This document shows positions 19,075 to 28,518 of a stretch of 64,000 nucleotides of DNA, one piece after another. This DNA comes from Prorocentrum cordatum. Its lineage: Eukaryota; Sar; Dinophyceae; Prorocentrales; Prorocentraceae. Position numbers and translations under genes: made by a program. How positions within the stretch are numbered: the stretch's first letter is position 1; each line of letters begins with the position of its first letter. The DNA is taken from positions 393,768 to 457,767 of the forward strand of contig CAUYUJ010007491.1 in NCBI GenBank assembly GCA_963575745.1, written 5' to 3'. The notes below the pieces were generated by a model, which saw only the letters and a list, made by a program, of their open reading frames with translations, made no database searches and was not told where the DNA came from.

Positions 19075-20072
19075 CTATCTTGGTCCCGACGTCCTGCGTT
19101 CCAAGTACGACTTCTCGTCTATAGCGGTCGGCCGGTCGATGAACTCGAGGATCAAGTCGATGGGGACCGCGCTCAGACCGATGCCGCCGAAAACCACGAA
19201 GAAGAACCAGCCTATGAAGCAGAGCACTGCGATGATGTACACGTCAATTCCGACGCTGAGTCTCATGGAAGAGGATACGGCGCTGTCGCAGATGACGCCG
19301 TCGACAGCATCGATATCCTGCCAGGAGCCACATGCATACTGCGTCACCGGAATATCCGCACTGGCGAGAAATGGATAGGTTATGGCGACAAGGGCACCGC
19401 AGACAAACAAGACGGCCAACAAGTAACAAGCAACGTACCTTCGCTTGTTCTTTACGAGGTCGTCACCCTCGACTTCGCTGTACAACATGGCGCTCGGCAC
19501 GATGATGGCCAAGAACACGGCCAAGGTTATGAACGCAGCCTTCCACAACGCCTGCATGTCCAACGGTCCAGGCACGGGCCGCGAGTTCCGCACGTCGACT
19601 GGCAACAAGAGGGTCACAACCCATGTCAACGTGAGGCTGGTGACGATGATGGCTTTGAGAATCTGCCACCGCGCGGTGCCGCGGCTGGAGTTAGTCGGGT
19701 CCCTCGCTTAAGTGGTAAACTTGTCCATGCGAAACAGTAGTCGAGCCCCGCCCCTTGTCACGCCCAGCATGCGTCGATGTTGTGGCTCCAAGTCACGAAC
19801 GTGCTGGCCCCATGGGGAATACAAAGGGGAGCGGGCATCTCCAGCTGTACCCACATCGCAGTAACGGATATGAGGGCGGACGTACGCGGCAGCGCGACTA
19901 GGATAATGTTTTTTGTGGCTCTTCGGTCCAACTCTTCTTCGTAGTAGAACAGAACGTGGATATTCACAGCGACGGCGATACCGATGATTGCCACGACGAA
20001 TATCAGTAAGAACCTCGGTACGCACCCTGGGGGGAGGGGAAGAACGACGCCGAGGATGAGGAGACACAACAT
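19075..20072 (-). CDS. LMBR1-like multispan membrane protein, N-terminal half
   Basis: Minus-strand exons 20072-19933 and 19702-19075 joined by an intron at 19932-19703 (GTTGG...GCGAG). The junction merges VNIHVLFYYEEE with DPTNSSRGTARWQ in frame, whereas the unspliced second frame has a stop just upstream. Five hydrophobic spans are visible (FLLIFVVAIIGIAVAV; IIVTSLTLTWVVTLLLPVDV; AFITLAVFLAIIVPSAML; YLLAVLFVCGALVAIT; VYIIAVLCFIGWFFFVVFGG), and the segment ends GLSAVPIDLILEFIDRPTAID. LLLPVDVRN and P.DL...F.DRP.AI are typical of the N-terminal half of LMBR1-family proteins (function in protists unknown). The first exon may really begin at 20026, after a CCCCTCCCCCCAG acceptor-like tract, with an earlier exon unseen. 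The C-terminal half is missing or lies in unrecognised exons. Confidence 0.65.
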
Positions 20073-20695
20073 CGGTCAGAGCGCCGACCACGGATTACGA
20101 TCATGTGCTCCTGCAGCGGTCACAGGCCACAACCAGGAAGTTCGCCGATCCGCTGGGGTCATGAGCTTATGATGCGCCAGCGGCCGCTGACCCCCCCATC
20201 GGACGAATGGAGCCATCGGTGCGGGTCGGCTCCGCGCCGCTCGATTTGCTCATAACTTACTTAGACAGTGACAACTCCACCGCCAAGTTTACAAGTCTTT
20301 GCGGCAACGGAGGCCCCTGTCAAAACGTCTTCGCTTCATTGGCAGCACGTGCTTTCAGGAACCCCAGCTCCGATCTGACGGTCGCAGCGTGCAGCTTGAA
20401 GGGCGCCCGCCCGCCTCCTTCCTGCCTCCTCCCTCCTGCCTCTTCCCCCTGTTGCCTCCCTTCATCACCCTGCATCGTCCCTGCTCCTCCTCTTCCTCCT
20501 CCTCCTCCTCCTTCTCCTCCTCTGGGCTGTCGGCCCCACTGTCGCGGGCCCAGCGCCCTGCTCGGGCTCTGACGTGCGGCGACCAATGCGCCCCGGGCCC
20601 ATGGGAAAGGGAGAGGGCAGGCTGGGAAGGGAGGGCGAAGGTCAGGAGGGGGGACGGGAGGGGAGGGCGAGACTTGAGCAGGGACCGACCGCCCC
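20073..20695. other. Upstream flank of the LMBR1-like gene
   Basis: No spliced-leader relic and no gene recognised. A pyrimidine-rich CTCC tract lies at 20480-20525, and 20600-20690 is G-rich. Confidence 0.4.
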
Positions 20696-20885
20696 GGCAT
20701 TCCTATAGTCCTACCACGAAATGTTCTTCGAACCCAAAAATATTCGAAAAACAAAAACAATGTTCTTAGAATATAAAACCGATGTGCTGAATCAAGACAG
20801 TCCCAGCCAGAAATGCTCTAAGAACAATTCGTGCAAACCACGAAAGGTGCTTAGAACATCCTTTGGTGGGGCTATAGGTGAGCCA
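20696..20885. mobile_element. CTATAG inverted-repeat element, copy 1
   Basis: The left end GGCATTCCTATAGTCCTACCA...ATGTTCTTCGAA and the reverse complement of the right end GGCTCACCTATAGCCCCACCAAAGGATGTTCTAAG pair over about 36 bp. The interior shares AGCCAGAAATGCTCTAAGAACA and AACCAC with the second copy at 62838-63025. The 3' flanks of both copies also match (ACGCCTCGCCACTGCTTG), so the two elements lie inside a larger duplicated sequence. Confidence 0.75.
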
Positions 20886-21413
20886 GGACGCCTCGCCACT
20901 GCTTGAGAGACTGCAGGAGAAATGGCGAGGCCAGGAAGGCAGCAGGAGAGAGGAGCGGCGGCAGCTTCGGGAGCGGGCGCGGGCGAAAGAGACCTGCGGG
21001 AGAGGGCGGAGGGTACGACACCGCCAGCCAGCCGAGAGACGGACGAGCAGACCCCTCGGCCATCGCGAGCATGCAGAGACACCTCGGCCGACCCTGGGCC
21101 AGTCATGAACACGGCCGTGAGGCGGCCCTTCGAAGGGACCCTTGGTGGTCGGGCGAAGACGTTGCCAAAGTCGATCCGGCCTGCCGCACACGAACGTAGG
21201 AGGTATGATGCCGACAGGGAGGAAGAGGAGAAATGCCTGCTCGCGCATGCCAGTAGCGCTCTTATCCTGCCGGCGCGCGGTCTCTCCGCTCCAGCCATTG
21301 GGAAGATGACGAGGCGGAGCTAAGCAACTCCTCCTCAGTGTGATACGATGCTTCGCCTGCCGGTCTCAGATGTATGAACATGCCCCGCAGTCGACACGCC
21401 GCCCGCTCAGATT

Positions 21414-21662
21414 CTAATCTCCCCTCATCTTGGTCTTGGTCCTGATCTTCTTCTTGGACTTCGGGTCCGGGAACTTCACCAGCAGCGTGTGCTCGTAGAA
21501 GGCCTTCGGGTCGGGCTTGAACTTGGCGCTGTGGGGGGCCGTCGGCGGGGTTCCGAAGTACTGCTTGAAGAACTGCTCCATCTCGACGGTCGACTTCTGT
21601 GCGCTCTCCGCTGCAGGCTCTGGCCCGAGCTGAAGCGTGACGGGCTTGTTGAAGTCTGGCAT
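21414..21662 (-). CDS. Small conserved-looking 82-residue protein, spliced-leader gene
   Basis: Minus-strand single-exon frame starting MPDFNKPVTLQLGPEP at 21662 and stopping at 21414. An upstream in-frame ATG exists at 21752, but that start would translate through the spliced-leader relic (21740-21719), so the ATG 57 bp after the leader is preferred. The protein is 82 residues with no signal peptide or membrane span: an acidic/neutral N-terminal part, FFKQYFGTPP, FKPDPKAFYEHTLLVKFPDP and a strongly basic tail (KSKKKIRTKTKMRGD) that could bind nucleic acid or act as a localisation signal. I do not recognise the family. Codon use is GC-rich and regular, the frame is intact and no intron is apparent, all consistent with a recent processed gene copy. 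Confidence 0.65.
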   Translation of the reverse strand: MPDFNKPVTLQLGPEPAAESAQKSTVEMEQFFKQYFGTPPTAPHSAKFKPDPKAFYEHTLLVKFPDPKSKKKIRTKTKMRGD

Positions 21663-21718
21663 GGTCGCCTGGTCAGAGGAGCGGACGCCCTCCCTCCGCG
21701 CCTCGATCAGGGAAGCGG

Positions 21719-21740
21719 TTTGAGCCAAAATGACTACGAA
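21719..21740 (-). other. Dinoflagellate spliced-leader relic (nearly full length)
   Basis: On the minus strand 21740-21719 reads TTCGTAGTCATTTTGGCTCA followed by AA. Against the 22-nt dinoflagellate spliced leader this differs at about three positions (C to T after the first base, C to T in GTAGCC, final G to A). It lies immediately 5' of the 82-residue gene on the same strand. Known: genomic leader relics mark cDNA copies of trans-spliced mRNAs that re-entered the genome. Confidence 0.85.
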
Positions 21741-21754
21741 CAACAACCGCATGG

Positions 21755-21807
21755 ATCATGAAGATGATGATGATGCTGCCGCTGCCGATGAAGATGATGA
21801 TGATGAA

Positions 21808-21839
<32 letters not shown>

Positions 21840-22037
21840 GGATGATGATGATGAGGATGATGATGAACATGATGATGATGATGTTGATGATGATGATGAT
21901 GGTGGTGGTGATAAGATGATTGTGATGATGATCATGATGATGATGATGCGGATGTCGATGGTCAAGCTGCTGCTGCTGATAATGATATTGTTGATGATGA
22001 TGATGATGCTGAGGATGCTGATGATACTGATGACGTA

Positions 22038-22083
<46 letters not shown>

Positions 22084-22152
22084 TTGATGATGATGACGAC
22101 GATGGTGATGGTGATGGTGATGGTGATGGTGATGGTGATGGTGATGGTGATA

Positions 22153-22195
<43 letters not shown>

Positions 22196-22591
22196 CGATG
22201 CCGATGCCGATGCTGATGATGATGCTGCTGATGATGACAATGCTGCTGCACATGATACTGATAATGATGACAATGCTGATGAGTATCACGATGATGCTGC
22301 TGATGAGTATGATGATGACGACGACGACTACGACGACGACGACGATGATGATGATGCTGATGATGCGGATGAGGATGCTGATGCTGAGGATGCTGAGGAT
22401 GCTGACGATGCTGATGCTGCTGCTGATAATGATGATGCTGGTGCTGATGATGCTGATGATGCTGATGATGCTGATGATGACGATGGTGATGGTGATGGTG
22501 ATGCTGATGGTGATGATGATGATGATGATGATGGTGGTGATGATGATGATGCTGATGCTGATGCTGATGATGATGATGCTGATGCTGATGC

Positions 22592-22626
<35 letters not shown>

Positions 22627-22660
22627 CTGCTGATGCTGATCATGAGCATGATGATGATGC
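21755..22660. repeat. (GAT)n tract of ~0.9 kb
   Basis: Nearly continuous GAT/GATGAT triplets with interspersed GCT, GGT, GAC and GTT triplets, giving long open frames of Asp, Met, His or Ile/Ser on either strand. It begins only about 15 bp 5' of the spliced-leader relic of the small gene. No reading frame here is annotated. Confidence 0.9.
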
Positions 22661-22809
22661 GTCCGTCGCAGGCGGAGTGTCCCGATTGCCACAACAACTC
22701 AAACACACATTTCTCCTGATCTGTCTTTGCAGCCTGGACTGCGCAAACTCGCCCATGCCAAACTCCGCATGAGTTTCGGGCCCCGCCGGACGAAAACGGG
22801 GAATCGAGG

Positions 22810-22955
22810 AGGATGAAGAGGAGGAGGAGGAGGAGGAGGAGGAGGAGGAGGAGGAGCAGGAGGAGGAGGAGGAAAAGGATGAGGAGGAGGGGAGGAGGAG
22901 GAGGAGAAGGAGGAGGAGGAGGAGGAGGAAGAGGAGGAGGAGGAGGAGTCGGGGA
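22810..22955. repeat. (GAG)n tract
   Basis: Purine-only GAG/GGA triplet repeat with a few interruptions (GAGCAGGAGG, GGAAAAGGATG). Non-coding. Confidence 0.9.
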
Positions 22956-22989
22956 TCTACTGACACGGGTCAATGCACACCTGGGTCGG

Positions 22990-23166
22990 TCGAAAGGGGG
23001 GGATAGCAAAGGGGGGGGTTGAAAATCAGCTCACGTAGCTGATTTTCTCTGCGCCTTTCGGCGCCGGAGGCGGCTCTGTATCGAGGAACGGGCCCCTCGG
23101 TGGGGCCGAAACCAGCTGCACGCAGCAGATTTCGTAACACCCCCTTTCCCACCCCCCCTCTTTCGT
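22990..23166. mobile_element. CGAAAG inverted-repeat element with internal hairpins
   Basis: Terminal arms of about 55 bp: the left CGAAAGGGGGGGATAGCAAAG...GTTGAAAATCAGCTCACGTAGCTG pairs with the reverse complement of the right end CGAAAGAGGGGGGGTGGGAAAG...GTTACGAAATCTGCTGCGTGCAGCTGG. Inside each arm is its own hairpin: a perfect 11 bp stem GAAAATCAGCT/AGCTGATTTTC with loop CACGT (23021-23047) and a decayed equivalent at 23109-23135 (GAAACCAGCTGC/GCAGCAGATTTC). No coding content; only one copy is seen here. Confidence 0.7.
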
Positions 23167-23169
23167 CCG

Positions 23170-24099
23170 GCCCGAAAGGAGGAGAGGAGTATCGTGGCCG
23201 GGCCGATCCTGGGGTCAAGATCCCATGACTGGTGCTACCGCACCGCCCGTCGGAAGCCGGGGCGCCCCGCCGGATGGCCCAGCCCAGCGGGCGGACCCCC
23301 TGTCGACGACCCAAGAGATGCCCGCGGCCCTCGGGTAGATGATGCTTGCGCCGACTCCCCCACACCCCTTCTTAGTATTCAAGATCATGCTAAGCTTTGA
23401 GCATGGACTTCATTCCAAGCGTTTTCTTAGACAGCTCAAACAAAAAGGCCCCCAGAGCCCGGAAGCAGCCCCACAAACCTCCTGTCGCGATGTTTGCCAC
23501 GACGCGAGCATGTCGGGAGAAGATGATGCTTTCGGCTTCGGCTGGCTTCGGTTCCAGCCCGATTCGGCTTCATTAACTTGTTTGGGTTTCGGCCCGTTTC
23601 GGCCTTGCCCGTTTCGGTTTCGGCCCGTTTCGTCCCAGCCAGATTCGTCTGGCCGAAGCGAGCCGAAACCGAGGCGAGCCAAGAGCCGAAACGGGCATGG
23701 AATCGAAAACAACTCGGCCTTTTTTTTCTGATACGCGGCAATCATGTCTGGGTGCACATCCCAGATCTGTTCCCTGTTCGCCGCGCTTGGCGATCCCCTG
23801 ACTCCAGATCCGCCGTGCTGTGGGCGACGTCGTAAGTAGGACGACAACTTCCGCCTTACGTTTTCATGATCCTTACTCCTTTGATGCCGATTTCCGCCGT
23901 CTCCTGCGGTGGCTGTTTCCGCATCCGTTTGCGGAAATCCGCCGCCGTGCCTGGTGCACGTTGAGGCGTGGAAGAACGCCAAGGTCTGTCTGGTCCTTTT
24001 TCCAAGATTTCCTATGGGCCACTTACCCCCCTTTCGAAGCACCCACCTGCGTGCATCCCCCCTTTTCCCAGCCACAACCTTTTACAAAATACGGCAGAT
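23170..24099. other. Unassigned DNA with TTTCGG-rich inverted stretch
   Basis: No gene recognised. 23528-23735 contains repeated TTTCGGCCCGTTTCGG and GCTTCGGCTGGCTTCGG motifs, with their complements downstream (GCGAGCCGAAACCGAGGCGAGCC), so it can fold as an imperfect palindrome. Confidence 0.5.
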
Positions 24100-24860
24100 T
24101 CGCGCTCCCGAGGCCCAGACGCCTCCAAGACGGCCCAATATCGCTCCATGACGGTCCACGTTGGCCTCAGGACGGCCCACGATGGCTCCAAGACAGCCAA
24201 CGAGGCCGTCGAGGCGTCCCAAGAGGGCCCCAAGAGCCTTCCCTGGAGGATCTCGAGAAGCCAAAATCATGTATGTTCGTTTGGTTTTTCAATGTGTTTC
24301 GGGCTCTCAGCTTTTCGAGCCTCCGACGTCCAAAACGAACCAAGATGCCACCAGTACTGCCCAACGACCTTCCACGAGGCCCCCCGAAGGGCCCGAAGGC
24401 AGCCCAAGAAGGCTCCAAGACGACCCAAGAGGCGCCCAATAATGCTTACGAGGGCCCCTAGAATGGCGCAAGAGGGCGAACACGAACTGACAATTCGAGC
24501 CTTCCGCCCCAAGAGTGCTCAGGAGGCCCCAAGAAGGCCCAAAGAGACCCAGAAGGCAAAACCATTGATGTGCTCTTAGCTGTTTCAACGTGTTTTCGGT
24601 TGTCGCTGTTTCGAGTTTCCGACGCTCCAGGGCGGCCCAAGAGGCCCCTCGGACTCCCCCGAGATGGCTCAAGAGGCCCCCAAGAGAGGTCCAAGACGGC
24701 CCAAGAGGGCGCCAAGACGGCCCAAGAGAGGCCCACGACTGCCCAAGAGTGCCCCAAGACGGCCCCAAGGGAGGGAACACGAACCCAGAATTCGAGCCTT
24801 CTGCCCCAAAAGGCCAAAGCAGGCCCTCTTGCCTTCTCGAGTCGCTGCTACCCAGAGTGC
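24100..24860. repeat. CCAAGAGGCCC / CAAGACGGCCC array
   Basis: A dense array of CCAAGACGGCCCA, CCAAGAGGCCCCCAAGAG and CACGATGGCTCCAAGA units. Two larger diverged repeats lie within it: 24263-24340 (GTTCGTTTGGTTTTTCAATG...CTTTTCGAGCCTCCGACGTCC) and 24575-24635 (GCTGTTTCAACGTG...GTTTCGAGTTTCCGACGCTCC). The long plus- and minus-strand frames over it are repeat-driven. Confidence 0.75.
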
Positions 24861-24865
24861 TGCGC

Positions 24866-24905
24866 TGGCACGGTGGTGGAATTGCCAAAGGCAGCTGGAT
24901 ATCCA
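24866..24905. repeat. Short dispersed repeat, partner at 61150-61193
   Basis: GCTGGCACGGTGGTGGAATT.GCCAAAGGCAGCTGGATAT here matches GCTGGCACTGTGGCGAAACTTGCCGCAGGCAGCTGGATAT at 61155-61193. Both end in GGCAGCTGGATAT. Function unknown. Confidence 0.5.
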
Positions 24906-25110
24906 CCCTATCTTCCCAATCCGGAAATTTCCGCCCCACATGTTCGCATCGTTCGGTCCACATCCCTGATCTCGGGGGCGACGATGGGGGAGGATCGCCC
25001 AGGGGGAACAATACATGTATCCAATAGAGCCGACGGTCCATGTCTTCGGCAAAATTCCCAGGCGAATACGGTAGGTTCGTGTCGTAACGACCTGGGCGCT
25101 GGTCTCTGAC

Positions 25111-25240
25111 ACCGCGTGGATCGCTCAACCTTGAACGATCGGCAGCTTTTCGATCGTAAGATTATCCCGCAGTTGCCGATTCTGGACCACTGGCGGCGTT
25201 CAACCTTGAACGCCCGCGCCGGGGTCGCTGCCGCGTCGGT
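25111..25240. repeat. TTCAACCTTGAA palindrome family, compact copy
   Basis: Two self-complementary blocks mark it: GATCGCTCAACCTTGAACGATC (positions 25119-25140; central TCAACCTTGA) and GGCGTTCAACCTTGAACGCC (25195-25214; perfect 9 bp arms). In between lies GATTCTGGACCACTGGCGG. The same blocks in the same order occur at 11869-12145. Non-coding. Confidence 0.65.
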
Positions 25241-25731
25241 ACGACGCTCCGGGTGTTCGACACGTCCATCGGCCCAGGCCCGCCATAATTCTGAATCGGA
25301 AGAAGCGACCAAAATGCGGCAGATACGAAGCCCTTGGTGCATGTTCTGGCTCTGTTTCCTGTTCGCCGCCCGCGCGATCGGCTTGGGGGGCGCGTAATGG
25401 GGGATGCGATACATTTGAGGGGGGGGCAGCGAGGGCTGCAGAAAAGTGGGCCCTCTGGGGGGCCCCAAATGGGCCTTTGAGGGGGCCTTCGGGGCCCGAA
25501 AAGTGTACCTTCTCCCCCCCCCCCCCGTTGATCGCCCCCCCATTTGGCGACGCCCTGCCAGCGACCTTGCCCAGCACTCTGGGCGCCCGACACGTCCATC
25601 AGCCCAGGCCCGCAGCGTGCCCCGGGCCGGCGCCCCCGCCTGTCTGCCCCGGGGGCGCCCGCGGCGACGCGGGCGTCTTGGGCGTTGCTTCCTGGGGGGG
25701 GGGGGAGCCGACAGGCGCGGGGGCGAAGGAG

Positions 25732-26040
25732 CCCAGACCTCGAGCGCATGGAGAGCATCGAGGCGGAGGTTTTTCTGTGCGTGTTCGGCCCCTTGGGGGC
25801 CCACACGCGGGGGCGCAGCAGCCCAGACCTCGAGCGTATGGAGAGCATCGAGACGGAGGTTTCTGTGCGTGTGCGGCCCCTTGGGGCCCACGCGCGGGGG
25901 CGCAGCAGCCCGGACCTCGAGCGTATGGAGAGCATCGAGACGGAGGTTTCTGTGCGTGTTCGGCCTCTTGGGGCCCACGCGTGGGGGCGAAGAAGCCCAG
26001 ACCTCGAGCGTATGGAGAGCATCGAGGCGAAACGGTTTCT
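25732..26040. repeat. ~88 bp minisatellite, four copies
   Basis: Units beginning CCCAGACCTCGAGCGTATGG start at 25732, 25822, 25909 and 25995 (steps 90, 87 and 86 bp) and each contains GAGAGCATCGAG, CGGAGGTTT, TGTGCGTGT and TTGGGGCCCACGCG. The copies are highly similar, which suggests recent expansion. The plus frame (DLERMESIE) and the minus frame (LSIRSRSGLL) both stay open over the first units; coding is not supported because the last step breaks phase. Confidence 0.85.
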
Positions 26041-27836
26041 ATTCGTTTTCGGCTCCTGGGGTTCGGGGGGCCCGCGGCGGGCCCCGTCGAGACACGATAG
26101 GGGACGAAGGCCCCGTCCCTGGCAAGTGTCCCAGAGCTCTGGGCATCCCGCGTTGAGCGGAGCAAAATATCGGAGGTCTGGGAGCGTGCAGCTGGCATGC
26201 CAGGCCTGGGCCTAGCGGGGCCCCTCTGGAACCCCTGGGGACCATGGAGGTGCGCATTTCCCAGACCCTCGACGTCGTGATCTTTTCATGACGTCGACCC
26301 CCAAGAGGTCTCGATCCTGAATCGTTTTTTCACGGTCCCGACGCCCGGTGAGGGCCCCCAGAGGCCTCGGGTACTTGAGGGATCGACTGCAGAATCGATT
26401 TGCCGCAGAACTGATTTTCTTGTCGAGCCCATGGAAAAAGCGTAGAACCCTGGTAGACCGACGAGAATTCGACGAAGCCGTCCATCGGCTCGTGGACTTC
26501 TGCAGCCCAAAGCCCCCCGTCGGGCTACGGGCTGGCTTCGTGGCGCGAGGGGGCCTGGGATCGTCGCCCCCGTCAGGGACCGCCCCCCCCCCCTCACGCA
26601 ACGCCCGAGGGAGCGCGTGGCGCCCCCTTCCAAGGCACCCCCCCCCCGAGCTCGGGCCGCCGCGGGCTGCCGCGCGCGCCGTCGGCGTCGCCGTCGTGGC
26701 TGTCGTGGCCGTGGTCGTGGTCGTCGCGGTCCTCGTCGTGACCGCCACGTCGTCGACGTCGTCGTCGTCGACAGCGTCGTCGTCGTCAAAGCCGCTGTCC
26801 CTTGGTGCTGAAGCCGCCTCCCCAAACATCGGGCGTCTCGAAAAGATCGAGACAACATTCATTTGTCGTTTTCGGCCTCCTCGCCGGGCCTCGGGACCGT
26901 CAAAAACGACTCAGGATGAAAACCGGTTCTGGGGAAGCGGTCGGGAGGTCGGGGGCCCGTGTCTCCAAAGAAATCGCGACGTCGGATGCCTGGGTCTGCC
27001 TTTGCCGCTGGCGCCGCTGCCGAGGCTGCTGGTGCATGCTGCTGGTGCGGGTGGTGCGCAGGCTGGTGCATGCTGATGGTGCGTGCGGGTGCATTTTCAT
27101 ACTGCTGGTGCGGGTGATGGTGCCGACGCGGATGCCGCAGACTGCGGCATCAGCTTCTCATTCTCCCCACGCCCTGCGGCCCGCAGTGCGCGGGGAGAAG
27201 CTGGGCTCGACAACCTGGGAGGAGGGAGCGAGAACTGAGGGCTTTCTGCTGGCTCTGTGTGGTTGCCGAGGCTGCTGGTGTGGTGTCGATGTTGCTGATG
27301 CTAGTGCTGATGCTAGATGCCGCACTACATGGGGAGAACATAAGCGCAACTCCAGGATAGGAAACATGACACCAACTCGTCCTACTGGCTCCCTGTGGTT
27401 CTGCGGCGGGCCGTTCTGATGACAAGAGCGGTGGCTCAGTCGCCTCCTCTCCCCCTCTCATCGTTGCGTCGCTCCTCCGTTCCTGTTCTGGCAGGGCGCG
27501 CGAGCCCATGCATGCGCATAGCAGGTCAAGCGTCAAGCGCTGCACGCCGAACTCGGGCACCGAAGGCGGTGTCGCGAGTGCAGAGCAGTAGTTGGGGGGA
27601 GCAGCAAAATACCGCTAGCGCGCTTCCAAGGTGGTCTCTGACCAGGTCCCAAGGAGAACCAGGCCGTGGCGACGAGGGCGAGCCTCCAGGACGAGCAGCT
27701 GTATCGGTATCGCATCCTCCTTGTCCGAGCTTGCTCAAGGGGGGACCGCCACCGCATCACGAGGCGCCAAAGCGCACAAGCGGAGGGATTGGCCAGCGCC
27801 GTCGCAGCGGGCATCTGAGTGCCCGTCCCCACCAGT
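26041..27836. other. Unassigned DNA with dispersed repeat
   Basis: No gene. Contains the second copy of the 5184-5336 repeat (26827-26985), a CGTCGT-rich tract (26690-26790) and GCTGGTGC/GCTGATGC motifs at 27020-27320. Confidence 0.45.
26827..26985. repeat. Dispersed repeat (second copy of 5184-5336)
   Basis: Opens ATCGGGCGTCTCGAAAAGATCG, includes TTTGTCGTTTTCGGCCTC, GGGCCTCGGGACCG, GAAGCGGTCGGGAGGTCGGG and GGCCCGTG, and closes with GACGTCGGATG, in the same order as the copy at 5184-5336. Confidence 0.6.
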
Positions 27837-28150
27837 CTCCACGGCGGGTTGGACGCTGGGCTGGGCGATCAGGCCGGCGGCGTAGCCGTCACAGACGCCT
27901 GCCTCGATTGTGTTTGTATCCGGGGCAGTGTCGGATCTGCGCCAGACTCCACGGCGGGTTGCGGGCTAGGCTGGTCGATCATGCCAGCGGCGTAGCCGCC
28001 ACAAACGCCTGAATCGATTGGGCCAATGTCGGACCTGCCAGCCTCCACGGCGAGTGAGTCGGTGGGCTGGTCGATCACGCCAGCGGCGTAGCCGCCACAG
28101 ACGTCCGAATCAACTGTGTTTTTTTTGCCTGGGGCAGTGTCGGACCTGCT
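27837..28150. repeat. ~100-110 bp tandem repeat, three to four copies
   Basis: Units start with CTCCACGGCGGGTT (27837, 27947, and 28043 as CTCCACGGCGAGTG) and contain GGCTGGTCGATCATGCC, GCGGCGTAGCCGCCACA, ACGCCTGAATCGATTG and GGGGCAGTGTCGGACCTG. Steps are 110 and 96 bp; the block GCGTAGCCGCCACAGACG also recurs near 28086. No gene is assigned, although a minus frame reads repeated GVCGGYAAG peptides. Confidence 0.75.
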
Positions 28151-28389
28151 GTCAGTGCCGGCCGTCGCGCTGATGCTATTATGAACTTACTTCCTTTCCC
28201 GAAGCCTACGGTCGGGAACTTTTGCGTAGCGTGTCGCGTCGGCGGCCTCGGCGTCACGCTATGCCCAGCAAGCGGATAGCGTGTCGCTCCGCTCCGCCGG
28301 GCTGCAGGCTGGGAAAAGTTCGTGACGTTGACGCTCGGGGACCAGGGCGTGGTTATTGTGTCGCGGCCGAGGAAGAAAAACTGAGTGAT

Positions 28390-28518
28390 CATGACTTCTC
28401 GGAGGTCCGCGCGGACTTGCTGGATTGGCGCTGGACCCCCCCCCTCCCTGGCGCGAGGCGCCGCCAGGGGGGCCCGGCGCCGATCCAAGAAATCCGCGCG
28501 GAGCCCCGCGAAGTCATG
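28390..28518. mobile_element. GGAGGTCC palindromic element, well-preserved copy
   Basis: Terminal arms CATGACTTCTCGGAGGTCC and CATGACTTCGCGGGGCTCC (reverse complement of the right end) match at 16 of 19 positions, and similarity continues through CGCGCGGACTTGCTGGATTGGCGC versus CGCGCGGATTTCTTGGATCGGCGC. The whole 129 bp is thus a near-perfect palindrome. A relative sits in the kinase-fold gene intron (9723-9842). Confidence 0.8.

Noticed and set aside
21673-23009. 339- and 417-residue His-rich and Ser/Ile-rich minus frames
   Set aside because: Translations of the GAT/GAG microsatellites; no unique sequence of protein-like composition.
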